Of a DNA stretch of 64,000 nucleotides, positions 25,938-34,944 are shown one piece after another; the stretch's first letter is position 1, and every line of letters starts with the position of its first letter. The position numbers and the translations under genes were made by a program. This DNA is from Micropruina glycogenica. GTDB taxonomy: Bacteria > Actinomycetota > Actinomycetes > Propionibacteriales > Propionibacteriaceae. The DNA lies in the NCBI RefSeq assembly GCF_039524395.1, contig NZ_BAAAGO010000004.1; one strand, 5' to 3'. The notes below the pieces were generated by a model, which was not told where the DNA came from, made no database searches, and saw only the letters and a program-made list of their open reading frames with translations.

Positions 25938-27247
25938 GCACCGCGACGGAAGAACCGCACGTGCCGAGCCTCACCGACGCGCCCGAAGAGCTGCATTTCG
26001 AGGTGCTCGAGTCGCGCGACGCCCGCCGGGCGCGGCTGTCGTCCGGGGTGTTGATCGTGGTGGTCGGCCTGCTGCTCGGGGTTTTGTTCTTCAGCACGTC
26101 GGGCGTGGCGCGCTTCGCGCTGTCGGACGCCTTCGCCGAGGTGCAGCTGCCCACCATCGAGTTGCCGGGTGCGCCGGTGGTGGCGATCTGCGCCGTGCTG
26201 TGCCTGTTGGCCGGGGCCGGCTTCATCTCCGGACGGTTGCGCAACCGCATGCCGATGGTGGCCGGGCTGGTGGCCGGCATCGCGGTGGTGCTGGGCTTTC
26301 TCACCTGGGCGGCCGCCGGGCGTGACCTGCCGTTTCCGGTGGCCAACCAGCTCGCGGGCACGGTGTTCACGGCGACACCGCTGATCTTCGGCGCGCTGTG
26401 TGGCGTCGTCGGCGAGCGGTCGGGTGTGGTGAACGTGGCCATCGAGGGTCAATTTCTGACCGCCGCCTTCGCGGCCGCACTGACGGGTTCGATCACCAAG
26501 TCGATCTGGGCCGCGCTGATCGCGGCCGTGTTCGCCGGCGTGTTGATGGCGGCACTGCTGGCCCTGTTCGCGATCAAGTACCTGGTCGACCAGGTGGTGC
26601 TCGGCGTGGTGATCAACCTGCTGGCCTCAGGCATCACCGGCTTCTTGTTCGACCAGTTGGTGCAGCCCAACTCACGCGCACTGAACAGCGCGCCCACGAT
26701 GGACCCGATCTCGATTCCCTTCCTGGCCGATCTGCCGTTCGTGGGGCCGGTGCTGTTTCAGCAGACGATCCTGGTGTACCTGGCGATCGTGGCCGTGGTG
26801 GTCGTCTGGTGGCTGCTGTACCGCACCCGCTGGGGGCTGCGCGTGCGGGCCGTCGGTGAGCACCCCAAGGCCGCCGACACCGTCGGCATCTCGGTCAAGC
26901 GGGTGCGCTGGCAGGCGGTGTTGGTGGCGGGCATCTTCTCGGGCCTGGGCGGGGCGTTCTTCACCGTGGGCTCGGTGGGCGTGTTCAGCAAAGACCTGAC
27001 GGTGGGCAACGGCTTCATCGCCCTGGCCGCGGTGATCATGGGCCGCTGGCACCCGGTGCTGGCCGCCAGCATGGCGCTGTTCTTCGGCTTCGTGGTGCAG
27101 ATGGCGTCGCAGTTGCAGACCCTGAACACCCCGGTGCCGAGCCAGTTCCTGCTGATGCTGCCGTATTTGGCGACGATCATCGCGGTGGCAGGGCTGATCG
27201 GACGAACGCGTGCCCCGGCGGCTGACGGCGTGGCGTATACGAAGTAG
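25934..27247 (+). CDS. Nucleoside ABC transporter permease 2
   Basis: A 437-residue permease and second half of the channel. It carries an N-terminal cytoplasmic segment of about 40 residues (S-T-A-T-E-E-P-H-V-P), then helices with V-V-N-V-A-I-E-G-Q and V-G-E-H-P-K-A-A-D-T-V-G, the family coupling motif. GTG 25934 overlaps the permease 1 TGA (GTGA), which settles the start, since the frame is open further upstream. Together with the BMP lipoprotein and ATPase this is a complete YufNOPQ-like importer, followed by cytidine deaminase. Confidence 0.92.
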   Translation: MSTATEEPHVPSLTDAPEELHFEVLESRDARRARLSSGVLIVVVGLLLGVLFFSTSGVARFALSDAFAEVQLPTIELPGAPVVAICAVLCLLAGAGFISGRLRNRMPMVAGLVAGIAVVLGFLTWAAAGRDLPFPVANQLAGTVFTATPLIFGALCGVVGERSGVVNVAIEGQFLTAAFAAALTGSITKSIWAALIAAVFAGVLMAALLALFAIKYLVDQVVLGVVINLLASGITGFLFDQLVQPNSRALNSAPTMDPISIPFLADLPFVGPVLFQQTILVYLAIVAVVVVWWLLYRTRWGLRVRAVGEHPKAADTVGISVKRVRWQAVLVAGIFSGLGGAFFTVGSVGVFSKDLTVGNGFIALAAVIMGRWHPVLAASMALFFGFVVQMASQLQTLNTPVPSQFLLMLPYLATIIAVAGLIGRTRAPAADGVAYTK

Positions 27248-27265
27248 TCGCTGGTCGACGTTGTC

Positions 27266-27454
27266 GTTGGTCGAGCTTGTCGAGACCCTGCAGATTTCGT
27301 CATCCCGGCGAACGCCGGGATCTCGTCCCTCATGACTGCTGCCTTCGTGCGTGCAGCCTTGCCGCGGGACGTCGCGAGATCCTGACGTTCGTCAGGACGA
27401 CGAACGGCTTGGACGAGCTTGTCCAGACCTGCTGATTTCGACAAGCTCATCACC
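27266..27454. repeat. Composite R2-R1-R1'-R2' element
   Basis: R2 at 27266-27287, R1 at 27299-27324, inverted R1 at 27376-27401, R2-like copies at 27409-27428 and inverted 27436-27454. The nested symmetry occupies nearly the whole 224-base gap between permease 2 and cdd. Confidence 0.8.
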
Positions 27455-27471
27455 TGACGAAAGGGCTTGCC

Positions 27472-27873
27472 ATGACGATCGACTGGGACGCGTTGCGGGC
27501 GACCGCGCGGGACTACTGCTCGCGGGCCTACGCGCCGTACTCGCGGTTTTCGGTCGGCGCGGCCGCCCTCGTCGACGACGGACGGGTCGTGGCCGGCTGC
27601 AACGTCGAGAATGCCGGCTACGGGGTGACCCTGTGCGCCGAATGCGGGCTGGTCAGCGACCTGGTCGCCAGCGGTGGCGGACGGCTGGTCGCCTTCGCCT
27701 GCGTGAACGCCCTGGGCGAGCCCCTGATGCCCTGTGGGCGCTGCCGCCAACTCTTGTACGAGTTCGGCGGCACCGAGTTGTTGATCGATACTCCTGAGGG
27801 CGTCTGGCCGATGAGCCGGGTGCTTCCGCAGGCGTTCGGGCCGTCCGACATCACGCACGTGACCGGTGGATAA
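27472..27873 (+). CDS. cdd: Cytidine deaminase
   Basis: The 133-residue homotetramer-type CDA deaminates cytidine and deoxycytidine to uridine forms. Zinc ligands are in C-A-E-C and P-C-G-R-C, and the catalytic Glu is in C-A-E. Y-S-R-F-S-V-G-A-A and G-C-N-V-E-N-A bind substrate. Downstream of the nucleoside importer, it would process imported cytidine. AAAGGG (27460-27465) serves as ribosome binding site for ATG 27472. It converges on the MocR gene with only 13 bases between. Confidence 0.95.
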   Translation: MTIDWDALRATARDYCSRAYAPYSRFSVGAAALVDDGRVVAGCNVENAGYGVTLCAECGLVSDLVASGGGRLVAFACVNALGEPLMPCGRCRQLLYEFGGTELLIDTPEGVWPMSRVLPQAFGPSDITHVTGG

Positions 27874-27886
27874 AGTTCGCGACGTC

Positions 27887-29317
27887 TTAGGCGATCAGCA
27901 GACGCACGGGGTCGGTGGCCGGACCGGTGTCGTCCAGCGTCGCCCACACGCCTGTCAGAATGCGCACCGCGGTGCGTAGCTCGTCCGGTGGGCGTCCGTA
28001 GGGCAGCCGCACGAATGACGCCAGCCCCCCCTCGGGCGCGAACACCGACCCTGGGGTGATCACCAGCCCCTCCCGCTCCGCGCCTGCGGCCAGCGCGGAC
28101 GCCACGGGGCGAGGGAGCTCAACCCACAGCGACAGGCCCCCCGAGGGCAACCGGAAGCTCCACTGGGGCAGGGCCGAGCGCAGCTCTGCGGCCAGCACGT
28201 CGCGGTGGACGCGTAGCCGATCACGCTGGGCGGCGGCGTCGGCGGACGGCCCGCTCAGCAGGTGGGTGAGCACCAACTGCTCCAGCACCGGCGCGCCGAG
28301 ATCGAGGGACAGCCGTGCCTCGGTCAGCTTCGGCACCAGTGCCGGCGGCACCCGAAGCCACCCCACCCTTAGCCCACCCCAGAAGGCCTTGGACGACCCG
28401 CCGATGCTGATCGTGGACGGGTAATGGGCTGCAAAAGGCAGCGGCAACGGCGCGTCGTCCAGTTGGAGCAGCGCGTGACTCTCGTCAACCACGGCGAGGG
28501 TGCGGGTGGCCGCCAGGTGGTGGGCGAGCCTGACACGTTCGTCGTCCGTCATCAGCAGCCCGGTCGGGTTCTGGTAGTCGGGAATCAGGTAGGCGACCCG
28601 CGGGTGCGCCTGGCGTAGGGCGGCGTGCATGGCGGCCAGGTCCCAGCCGTTCGGATCGACCGGAGCGGTCACCACCCGGGCTCCCGCGCGACGCAGGGCG
28701 TCCACCGCGTTGGGGTAGACCGGCGACTCGACGAGCGCCCGGTCGCCGGGACCGACGAGGGCTTGCGCGACGGCCGCCATGGCGCCGATCGCGCCCGAGG
28801 TGACCAGAATCTGCTCCGGCGCGGTGTGCGAGCCCCGTGCGGTGTAGCCCGCGGCGATGGCTTCCCTCAGCACGGGCAGTCCGAGCGGAAAGTAGCCGTG
28901 GCCGGTCAGGTAGGCCGGCAGCTGTTCGACGGCCGTGGCGTACGCGCTGGCCAGACCCGGCGCGGCCACCGCCGCGGCGCAGGTGAGGTCGACCACAGAC
29001 GTCCCGTCCGGTACCGGGCTGAGGCCCCGATCACGGCCCCGCGCGGCGCCGCCGGGCACCTGGGTGAACGTGCCCGAGCCCTGCCGGGCGATCGCGTAGC
29101 CCGCCTCGCGCAGCACCGTGTAGGCGCGGGTGACGGTGGTGCGTGACAGGCCCAGGGCGGTCGCCAGTTCGCGTTCGCTGGGCAGCCGCAGCCCGAGGGG
29201 CAGCCGTCCGTCGGCAATCAGCCGGGCCAGCGAGCGGGCAAGTCCCTCGAAGGTGGGGGACGGCACCTCGCCCACCAGAGTGGCTATTCGACTGGTCGAG
29301 ATCGCTCCGCTCACCAA
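27887..29317 (-). CDS. MocR-type GntR regulator with aminotransferase domain (YczR-like)
   Basis: The 476-residue protein has an N-terminal winged helix (residues ~20-90, L-P-S-E-R-E-L-A-T-A-L-G-L-S-R-T-T-V-T-R) fused to a type I aminotransferase fold. The PLP lysine lies in S-I-G-G-S-S-K-A-F-W-G-G-L-R and the cofactor Asp/Tyr in P-D-Y-Q-N-P-T-G. It is divergent from a YczE membrane protein, the pairing known for YczR. Start could be the TTG at 29317 or, more likely, the GTG at 29314. Confidence 0.88.
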   Translation of the reverse strand: MVSGAISTSRIATLVGEVPSPTFEGLARSLARLIADGRLPLGLRLPSERELATALGLSRTTVTRAYTVLREAGYAIARQGSGTFTQVPGGAARGRDRGLSPVPDGTSVVDLTCAAAVAAPGLASAYATAVEQLPAYLTGHGYFPLGLPVLREAIAAGYTARGSHTAPEQILVTSGAIGAMAAVAQALVGPGDRALVESPVYPNAVDALRRAGARVVTAPVDPNGWDLAAMHAALRQAHPRVAYLIPDYQNPTGLLMTDDERVRLAHHLAATRTLAVVDESHALLQLDDAPLPLPFAAHYPSTISIGGSSKAFWGGLRVGWLRVPPALVPKLTEARLSLDLGAPVLEQLVLTHLLSGPSADAAAQRDRLRVHRDVLAAELRSALPQWSFRLPSGGLSLWVELPRPVASALAAGAEREGLVITPGSVFAPEGGLASFVRLPYGRPPDELRTAVRILTGVWATLDDTGPATDPVRLLIA

Positions 29318-29331
29318 GCCACTCTCACACG

Positions 29332-29356
29332 ATTGGCCCTTTGCTACAAGGCCAAT
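29332..29356. promoter_or_regulatory. Inverted repeat between mocR and yczE
   Basis: ATTGGCC (29332-29338) and GGCCAAT (29350-29356) are separated by 11 bases, placing the half-sites 18 bases apart. It is the only strong dyad in the 59-base divergent region, so it is the likely MocR operator controlling both genes. Confidence 0.6.
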
Positions 29357-29376
29357 TCGGTGCGAGGGTTTGCGTC

Positions 29377-30063
29377 ATGACCAGACCGTCCATCGAGATC
29401 TCGAACCTCGGCCCCATCGGCCAACTGCGCACCGGACGCCTGCCGCGCCGCATCGTGCAACTGTTCGCCGGGCTGTGGCTGTTCGGCTTCTCGATCGCCC
29501 TGATGATTCGCGGCAACCTCGGCGTCGCGCCGTGGGACGTGCTCACCACGGGCCTCGAGCATTGGCTGCCGCTGAGCTTCGGCCAGATCACCATCGTGGT
29601 GAGCTTCGTGGTGCTGCTGTTCTGGATTCCGGTGGGGGAGCGGCCCGGCATCGGCACGCTGGCCAACGCCATCGCGATCGGTTTGGCCGTCGACGTCTCT
29701 CTGGCCTGGCTGCCGGTGGTGGACGGCTGGCCGGCCCGGGTCGCGCTGATGCTCGGCGGCGTGGTGCTGAACGGGCTCGCGGGTGCGGTCTACATCGGCG
29801 CCCAGTTGGGTCGCGGCCCGCGGGACGGGCTGATGACCGGGCTTGCGCGGCGCACGGGCCGCAGCCTGCGCCTGGTGCGCTCGTTGATCGAGCTCACGGT
29901 GCTGGCGCTCGGCTTGGTGCTGGGCGGCACGGCGGGCGTGGGCACGGTGGTCTTCGCCCTGGGCATCGGGCCGCTGACCCAGTTCTTCCTGCCCTGGGTG
30001 GCGGTGCGCGCCGAGGCTCCGGCAGCCGCGCGGCAGCTCACCCCTTGTGCGCAGAGCGACTGA
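29377..30063 (+). CDS. YczE/YyaS/YitT-family membrane protein
   Basis: A 228-residue protein with five or six membrane helices (L-F-A-G-L-W-L-F-G-F-S-I-A-L-M near residue 25; later segments near 55, 85, 110, 160). The family motif N-L-G-V-A-P-W-D-V-L follows helix 1 and G-R-G-P-R-D-G-L is repeated later. YczE proteins are small transporters or membrane factors whose gene is controlled by the adjacent MocR-type YczR in Bacilli and actinobacteria. ATG 29377 is chosen as the first Met that leaves the divergent promoter free. Confidence 0.85.
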   Translation: MTRPSIEISNLGPIGQLRTGRLPRRIVQLFAGLWLFGFSIALMIRGNLGVAPWDVLTTGLEHWLPLSFGQITIVVSFVVLLFWIPVGERPGIGTLANAIAIGLAVDVSLAWLPVVDGWPARVALMLGGVVLNGLAGAVYIGAQLGRGPRDGLMTGLARRTGRSLRLVRSLIELTVLALGLVLGGTAGVGTVVFALGIGPLTQFFLPWVAVRAEAPAAARQLTPCAQSD

Positions 30064-30151
30064 CAATCAGCGGGTTGCGCGACGTAGTAACCGTCCCCAA
30101 CTCGCGTCACGACCAGGGGCACCTGGCGAGCGTCGCAACGGCGGCGACTGT

Positions 30152-30202
30152 CGCTGGTCGAGACCGATCGTGGCTCGGGGTTTCGACAAGCTCAACCAGC
30201 GG
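30152..30202. repeat. R2 inverted pair at convergent gene ends
   Basis: 30152-30165 and its inverse 30179-30202 (TTTCGACAAGCTCAACCAGC core) lie between yczE and the convergent phosphate transporter operon. The rest of 30064-30220 shows nothing. Confidence 0.8.
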
Positions 30203-30220
30203 TAGGGCGCCCGATGATCG

Positions 30221-30502
30221 CTACTTGTGGGTGAAGGACGGCAGCATGCCGTTCCACACCAGCGTGTAGCCGAAGCCGTGGGCGACGATGTAGCTCAGGC
30301 CGAGCAGCACGGCCAGCAGCACCACCGCGAACAGCGCACCGGCGACGAGCTTGCCCGCCGGGTTGGCCGCCCGATCGGGCAGGTCGCCGTGGGCCCAGGC
30401 GATCGACTTCACACCGAGGGCGAACAGAATCGGCAGGCCAGACCCGAGCAGCAGGCCGGCCAGCAGCACCTGCCAGAAGCCGTTAAGAGCCGAAAGCCAC
30501 AT
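30221..30502 (-). CDS. Small two-helix membrane protein downstream of pit
   Basis: A 93-residue protein with two hydrophobic segments (F-W-Q-V-L-L-A-G-L-L-L-G-S-G-L-P-I-L-F and G-A-L-F-A-V-V-L-L-A-V-L-L-G-L-S). The ATG at 30502 overlaps the pit stop codon, so the two are translationally coupled. Small membrane proteins of this kind commonly follow PiT genes in actinobacteria; I infer an accessory role in phosphate uptake. No named function is known to me. Confidence 0.75.
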   Translation of the reverse strand: MWLSALNGFWQVLLAGLLLGSGLPILFALGVKSIAWAHGDLPDRAANPAGKLVAGALFAVVLLAVLLGLSYIVAHGFGYTLVWNGMLPSFTHK

Positions 30503-31728
30503 CAGACCGCCACCTCGTTCTTCTGGGCCTTGTCCTTCTTGGTCTTGGCGTCTTCCCACTCGTCGTTGACGTTGTGGTGTCCGATCGGCTCTTTGCGCGA
30601 GTGCAGCCACATGTACACCCCGGCCCCGAGCAGCAGCAGCACCACGACCGCCGCGCCCCAACCGGTGCCCATCGAGTTGCCGATGAAGAACATCAGCGCG
30701 CCGACCGCCGCGGCCGACGGCAGGGTGCTCAACCAGCCGGACGCCATCCGTCCGGCCACTGCCCAGCGCACCTGCGCCCCGGGGCGTCCAACGCCGGAGC
30801 CGAGAATCGAGCCGGTCGCGACGTGGGTGGTCGACAGTGCGAAGCCGAGTTGGCTGGACGCCAGGATCACCGCGGCCGAGCTCATGTCGGCGCTCATGCC
30901 CTGCGGGGGTTCGATCTCGACCAGACCCTTGCCCATGGTGCGAATGATGCGCCAGCCGCCGAGATAGGTGCCCAGCGCGATGGTGACGGCGCAGGCGAGT
31001 TTCACCCACAGCGGCACCGAGTGGGTGTCGCTCCATTCACCGGACGCGATCAGGGCCAGCGTGATGACGCCCATGGTCTTCTGGGCGTCGTTGGTGCCGT
31101 GCGAGATCGACATCAGTGATGCGGCGCCGACCTGACCCCAGCGAAAGCCGCTGCGGCGGTAGCGCTCCGACAGCGAGGCTGCCACCTTGAACACGAAATG
31201 GGTGCCCACCATCGCCACGATCATCGCGATCGCCGGCGACATGAACCCGGGAATGATCACCTTGCCGACCACGCCGTCGAGCTTGGTGCCGTCGCCGACC
31301 CACTTGACGCCACCCCAGCCCAGGCCGGCCATCGTGGCGCCGATCAGGCCCCCGAACAACGCGTGCGATGAGCTGGACGGCAGCCCCCACAGCCAGGTGG
31401 CGAGGTTCCAGATGATCGCGCCGGCCAAGCCCGCGAGCAGAATCAGCAGCAGTTTGTCGCCGCCGTCGGCGAGTAACTCGGCCCGCGGTGTTCCGTCGGG
31501 GTTCTGCAGGTTGATCACGGCGTTGGTGACGGTCAGCGCCACCTCGACCGACAACAGGGCGCCCACCAGGTTGAGCGAGGCGCACAGCACGACCGCGGTT
31601 TTGGGCGTCAGCGCCTTCGTGGCGATCGATGCGGCCATGGCGTTGGCCGTGTCGTGAAAACCGTTCGTGAAGTCGAAGGCCAGAGCCGTTACGACAACGA
31701 GCGCCAAGAGGATCAGCTCGGGGGACAC
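30502..31728 (-). CDS. pit: PiT-family inorganic phosphate transporter
   Basis: A 408-residue transporter with the two inverted PHO4 halves: N-G-F-H-D-T-A-N-A-M-A near the N-terminus and S-H-G-T-N-D-A-Q-K-T-M-G after the central loop. It imports metal-phosphate by proton symport in the cytoplasmic membrane. Start GTG 31728 follows TACGAT (31735-31740, minus strand) by six bases, indicating a leaderless transcript. A PHO-box-like repeat lies further upstream. The last codons overlap the next small membrane protein gene. Confidence 0.93.
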   Translation of the reverse strand: MSPELILLALVVVTALAFDFTNGFHDTANAMAASIATKALTPKTAVVLCASLNLVGALLSVEVALTVTNAVINLQNPDGTPRAELLADGGDKLLLILLAGLAGAIIWNLATWLWGLPSSSSHALFGGLIGATMAGLGWGGVKWVGDGTKLDGVVGKVIIPGFMSPAIAMIVAMVGTHFVFKVAASLSERYRRSGFRWGQVGAASLMSISHGTNDAQKTMGVITLALIASGEWSDTHSVPLWVKLACAVTIALGTYLGGWRIIRTMGKGLVEIEPPQGMSADMSSAAVILASSQLGFALSTTHVATGSILGSGVGRPGAQVRWAVAGRMASGWLSTLPSAAAVGALMFFIGNSMGTGWGAAVVVLLLLGAGVYMWLHSRKEPIGHHNVNDEWEDAKTKKDKAQKNEVAV

Positions 31729-31804
31729 ACAATCATCGTAGGGTCAATCACGACCCCGCGATACTTGAACTTGAGGGTTGCACGTCACCGCTAGTCAGCT
31801 CGTT

Positions 31805-31822
31805 GTTAACCGTCTCGTAACC
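31805..31822 (+). promoter_or_regulatory. Possible PhoP site (PHO box-like direct repeat)
   Basis: GTTAACC (31805-31811) and CGTAACC (31816-31822) are spaced 11 bases start to start, the periodicity of actinobacterial PHO boxes (GTTCACC units). It lies between the divergent pit and metG genes. Control of pit by PhoP would make sense, but the site is about 65 bases from the pit -10, so this is tentative. Confidence 0.35.
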
Positions 31823-31875
31823 ACACCCGGGGCATCGGTACGGGCCGCTGCCAGAGCGCCAATAGTATGAGAACC

Positions 31876-33663
31876 ATGAGTTCACCCATCCTGACCGCCG
31901 TGGCCTGGCCCTACGCCAACGGCCCGCGGCACATCGGCCACGTTTCCGGCTTCGGCGTTCCTTCGGACGTCTTCTCGCGCTACATGCGCATGGCCGGCAA
32001 CGACGTGCTGATGGTGTCGGGCACCGACGAGCACGGCACCGCCATTCAGGTGCAGGCCGAGAAAGAGGGACTCACGCCGCAGCAGACCGCCGACAAGTAC
32101 CACCGGGTGATCGCCGAAGACCTGCAGGGACTCGGCTGCTGCTACGACCTGTACACCCGCACCACCACGATCAACCATCGCGAGACCGTCCAAGAGCTGT
32201 TCAGGGCCCTGCATGCCAACGGGTACGTGGCGGTGCAGCGCGAGATGGGGGCGATCAGCCCGTCCACCGGACGCACCCTGCCCGACCGCTACATCGAGGG
32301 CACCTGCCCGCATTGCGGCTTCGACGGGGCACGCGGCGATCAGTGCGACAACTGCGGACGCCAGCTCGACCCGATCGACCTGATCGACCCGCGGTCGAAG
32401 ATCAACGGTGAGACCCCGCAGTTCATCGAGACCGAGCACTTCTTTCTCGACCTGCCGGCGCTGGCCGGTGCTTTGGGCGAGTGGCTGCAGACCCGCACCG
32501 ACTGGCGTCCCAACGTGCTGAAGTTCAGCGAGAACCTGCTGGCCGAACTGCGTCCACGCGCGATCACCCGCGATCTCGACTGGGGCGTGCCGATTCCGTT
32601 GGACGAGTGGCGCGACGCCCCCATGAAGCGCATCTACGTGTGGTTCGACGCGGTGATCGGGTACCTGTCGGCGTCCATCGAGTGGGCGAAGCGGTCGGGC
32701 GACCCCGACGCCTGGAAGCGCTGGTGGAGCAATGACGAGGCCCGCTCGTACTACTTCATGGGCAAAGACAACATCACCTTTCACTCGGTGATCTGGCCGG
32801 GCATTCTGCTGGGCGCCAACGGCCAGGGTGACAAGGGCGGCGAGCCCTCAGCGTTCGGGGTGCTCGACCTGCCCACCGAGATCGTCAGCTCAGAGTTCCT
32901 CACCATGTCGGGTTCGAAACTGGCGTCGTCGCGTGGGCACGTGATCTACGTGCGCGACTTCTTGCGCGACTTCGGCCCGGACGCCCTGCGCTACTTCATC
33001 GCGGTCAACGGCCCCGAGAACCAGGACACCGACTTCACCTGGGAAGAGTTCGTCAGGCGGATCAACTTCGAGCTCGCCAACGAGTGGGGCAACCTGGTCA
33101 ACCGCTCGATCTCGATGGCGCACAAGAACGTGGGGTCGATTCCGGCGGCCGGCGAGCTGACGGAGGCCGATCGCGACCTGTTGCAGGCGGCGAGCGACGC
33201 CTACGCGGTGGTGGGCGACGCCTGGTCGCGGTGCAAGTTCAAGCAGGCCACCACCGAGGCGATGCGGGTGGTCGGGCTGGCCAACAAGTACATCTCTGAC
33301 CAGGAACCCTGGAAGCTGAAGGACGACCCGGCCCGCCGCGACACGGTGCTGCACGTGGCCCTGCAGGTGGTGCAGGACTGCAACACCCTGCTCACCCCGC
33401 TGCTGCCGCACGCCGCCCAGAAGGTGTTCGAGGCGCTCGGCGGCGAGGGTGTGTGGGCGGCCCAGCCCGAGCTGGTCGAGGTGACCGAGCCTGGGGCGGA
33501 CGCCCCCTACCCGGTGCTGCGCGGCGACTACGTCAACCAGCAAGCCGTGTGGCGCTCGACGCCGATCGCGGTGGGCACGCCGCTGAACAAGCCGTCCCCG
33601 ATCTTCACCAAGCTCGACCCCAAGCTGGCCGAGACCGGCCCGGAATGGGCCCCGATCGGCTGA
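31876..33663 (+). CDS. metG: Methionyl-tRNA synthetase
   Basis: A 595-residue class I synthetase charging tRNA-Met. The HIGH motif is P-R-H-I-G-H, the zinc knuckle is C-P-H-C-G-F then C-D-N-C-G, and the KMSKS loop is M-S-G-S-K-L-A-S-S (variant). D-T-D-F-T-W-E-E-F and the C-terminal helical anticodon domain follow. No C-terminal tRNA-binding (EMAP-like) domain is present, as in the shorter actinobacterial form. ATG 31876 follows TAGTAT (31863-31868) by seven bases; the in-frame ATG at 31867 lies inside that -10 and is unlikely. Confidence 0.96.
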   Translation: MSSPILTAVAWPYANGPRHIGHVSGFGVPSDVFSRYMRMAGNDVLMVSGTDEHGTAIQVQAEKEGLTPQQTADKYHRVIAEDLQGLGCCYDLYTRTTTINHRETVQELFRALHANGYVAVQREMGAISPSTGRTLPDRYIEGTCPHCGFDGARGDQCDNCGRQLDPIDLIDPRSKINGETPQFIETEHFFLDLPALAGALGEWLQTRTDWRPNVLKFSENLLAELRPRAITRDLDWGVPIPLDEWRDAPMKRIYVWFDAVIGYLSASIEWAKRSGDPDAWKRWWSNDEARSYYFMGKDNITFHSVIWPGILLGANGQGDKGGEPSAFGVLDLPTEIVSSEFLTMSGSKLASSRGHVIYVRDFLRDFGPDALRYFIAVNGPENQDTDFTWEEFVRRINFELANEWGNLVNRSISMAHKNVGSIPAAGELTEADRDLLQAASDAYAVVGDAWSRCKFKQATTEAMRVVGLANKYISDQEPWKLKDDPARRDTVLHVALQVVQDCNTLLTPLLPHAAQKVFEALGGEGVWAAQPELVEVTEPGADAPYPVLRGDYVNQQAVWRSTPIAVGTPLNKPSPIFTKLDPKLAETGPEWAPIG

Positions 33664-33773
33664 ATCGGCGCCGGTGGAGTTCGTCGGGTCCTGGCCTTCG
33701 TGACAGTCGACGGGTTCGGCATTGCCACCAAGGTGAGGATCTCACACCGGCGGATATGATCGTCTGAACAATG

Positions 33774-33811
33774 GGTTGATTTCGCCACCGACTACGGTGG
33801 CGAAATCAACC
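33774..33811. terminator. Perfect 17-bp hairpin between convergent genes
   Basis: GGTTGATTTCGCCACCG (33774-33790) and its exact inverse (33795-33811) flank the loop ACTA. No T-tract follows on either strand. It lies 110 bases after metG and 62 bases from the end of the convergent HAAS gene, so a bidirectional terminator is likely. Confidence 0.65.
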
Positions 33812-33873
33812 GGTTGTGCGCAGGCTGAAGAACCGTGCCCTTGAAACCGGGCTACGCCGCGGCACCATCGCCC

Positions 33874-34944
33874 TCAGTGCGGGTGTGTTTCGGGCGGACC
33901 CCACTGGGTGGCCGAGTCGGGCTGCCGGCGGGTGCTGGCCCGGTCGGTGTCGCGGCTTGACCCGGTGGTCGAAAGGTGATCGGAGGCCGCGGAGCCGGTC
34001 ACCCCGTCGGCGGCGACCCCGGCGGGCCAGGTTCGCGGCGTGCTGGAGGGGTCGGCCACAGCGATCGGCATGGCCGGCACCAGCCGCACCCGCGCGGCTT
34101 CATCGACCGGCTCGCTGGCCAGCGCCGAGCCGATCAACCAGCAGGCCAGGGCGAATGCCGCGGCCGCGCAGCTGAACGCCCACGAGTCCAGCAGCGGATA
34201 GTCGCCGTACTCGTCCAATGGGCCGATCCGCAGCAGGGAGCCCGCCCGCGAGACCAGAGCCGCCAACGGCCAGATCAGCACCGAGAGCCGGCCGACACCA
34301 TGGCCCGGCCAAAGCCCGGCGCGTCGGCACTCGAGCAGCGCCAGCCACAGGGTCAGGGCGAGCTGGAGGTTGGTGATCGACCACATCCAGGTGAAGACAG
34401 TGTTGCCGGCCAGCGTCAGCAGGGTGACCGGGAGGGCCAGCATCAGCCGGGGGGATCGCGCGGCACCGGCCCGGGCGAACAAGCCGAACATCAGCACGCT
34501 GGTGAGCAGGGTCGCCATGCCGGCCACGACCTGGAACAACAGGTAGCGCTCGGCCAGCCACGGGTTCGAGCAGAGCTGGTAGACGTACGTCGCCACTGCG
34601 AGTAGCCAGGCGATGCCCGCCCATTTGCCGAGTCGTCCGGCAGCCCGGGTGGCCGGGGTTGGCCGGGGTACCGTGTGCAGCCGGGTCCGGACGAGCGCAC
34701 GGGCGACCAGGGCGGCGTCGCCGAACTCGCGCAGTGCCAGTTCGTGAGCGGCCGACGGTTCGGTGCCGGACGCCACCTGTCGCTCGACCGCCTCGCGCAG
34801 GTGGTCCTCCGCCTCAGCCACCAGGTCGTTGCGATCGGCCTGATTCCGCAACGACAGCCACAGGGCGTCCAGATAGGCGTCGATCGGGTCGGGGGCGTCG
34901 AAGACCGGTCGGCTCACTCGGGCCTTGTGGGTGCGGCGGATCAT
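33874..34944 (-). CDS. HAAS/permease-prefix-domain membrane protein
   Basis: The 356-residue protein has an N-terminal HAAS-type domain (residues ~15-80: D-A-Y-L-D-A-L, then D-L-V-A-E-A-E-D-H-L-R-E-A-V-E-R, and A-L-R-E-F-G-D), followed by about six membrane helices and a disordered Ser/Thr-rich tail. HAAS-domain proteins are typically encoded with PadR regulators, as here (ATGA overlap at 34941-34944). They are thought to act as membrane partners that tune the PadR response. Catalytic activity is not apparent. Confidence 0.8.
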   Translation of the reverse strand: MIRRTHKARVSRPVFDAPDPIDAYLDALWLSLRNQADRNDLVAEAEDHLREAVERQVASGTEPSAAHELALREFGDAALVARALVRTRLHTVPRPTPATRAAGRLGKWAGIAWLLAVATYVYQLCSNPWLAERYLLFQVVAGMATLLTSVLMFGLFARAGAARSPRLMLALPVTLLTLAGNTVFTWMWSITNLQLALTLWLALLECRRAGLWPGHGVGRLSVLIWPLAALVSRAGSLLRIGPLDEYGDYPLLDSWAFSCAAAAFALACWLIGSALASEPVDEAARVRLVPAMPIAVADPSSTPRTWPAGVAADGVTGSAASDHLSTTGSSRDTDRASTRRQPDSATQWGPPETHPH

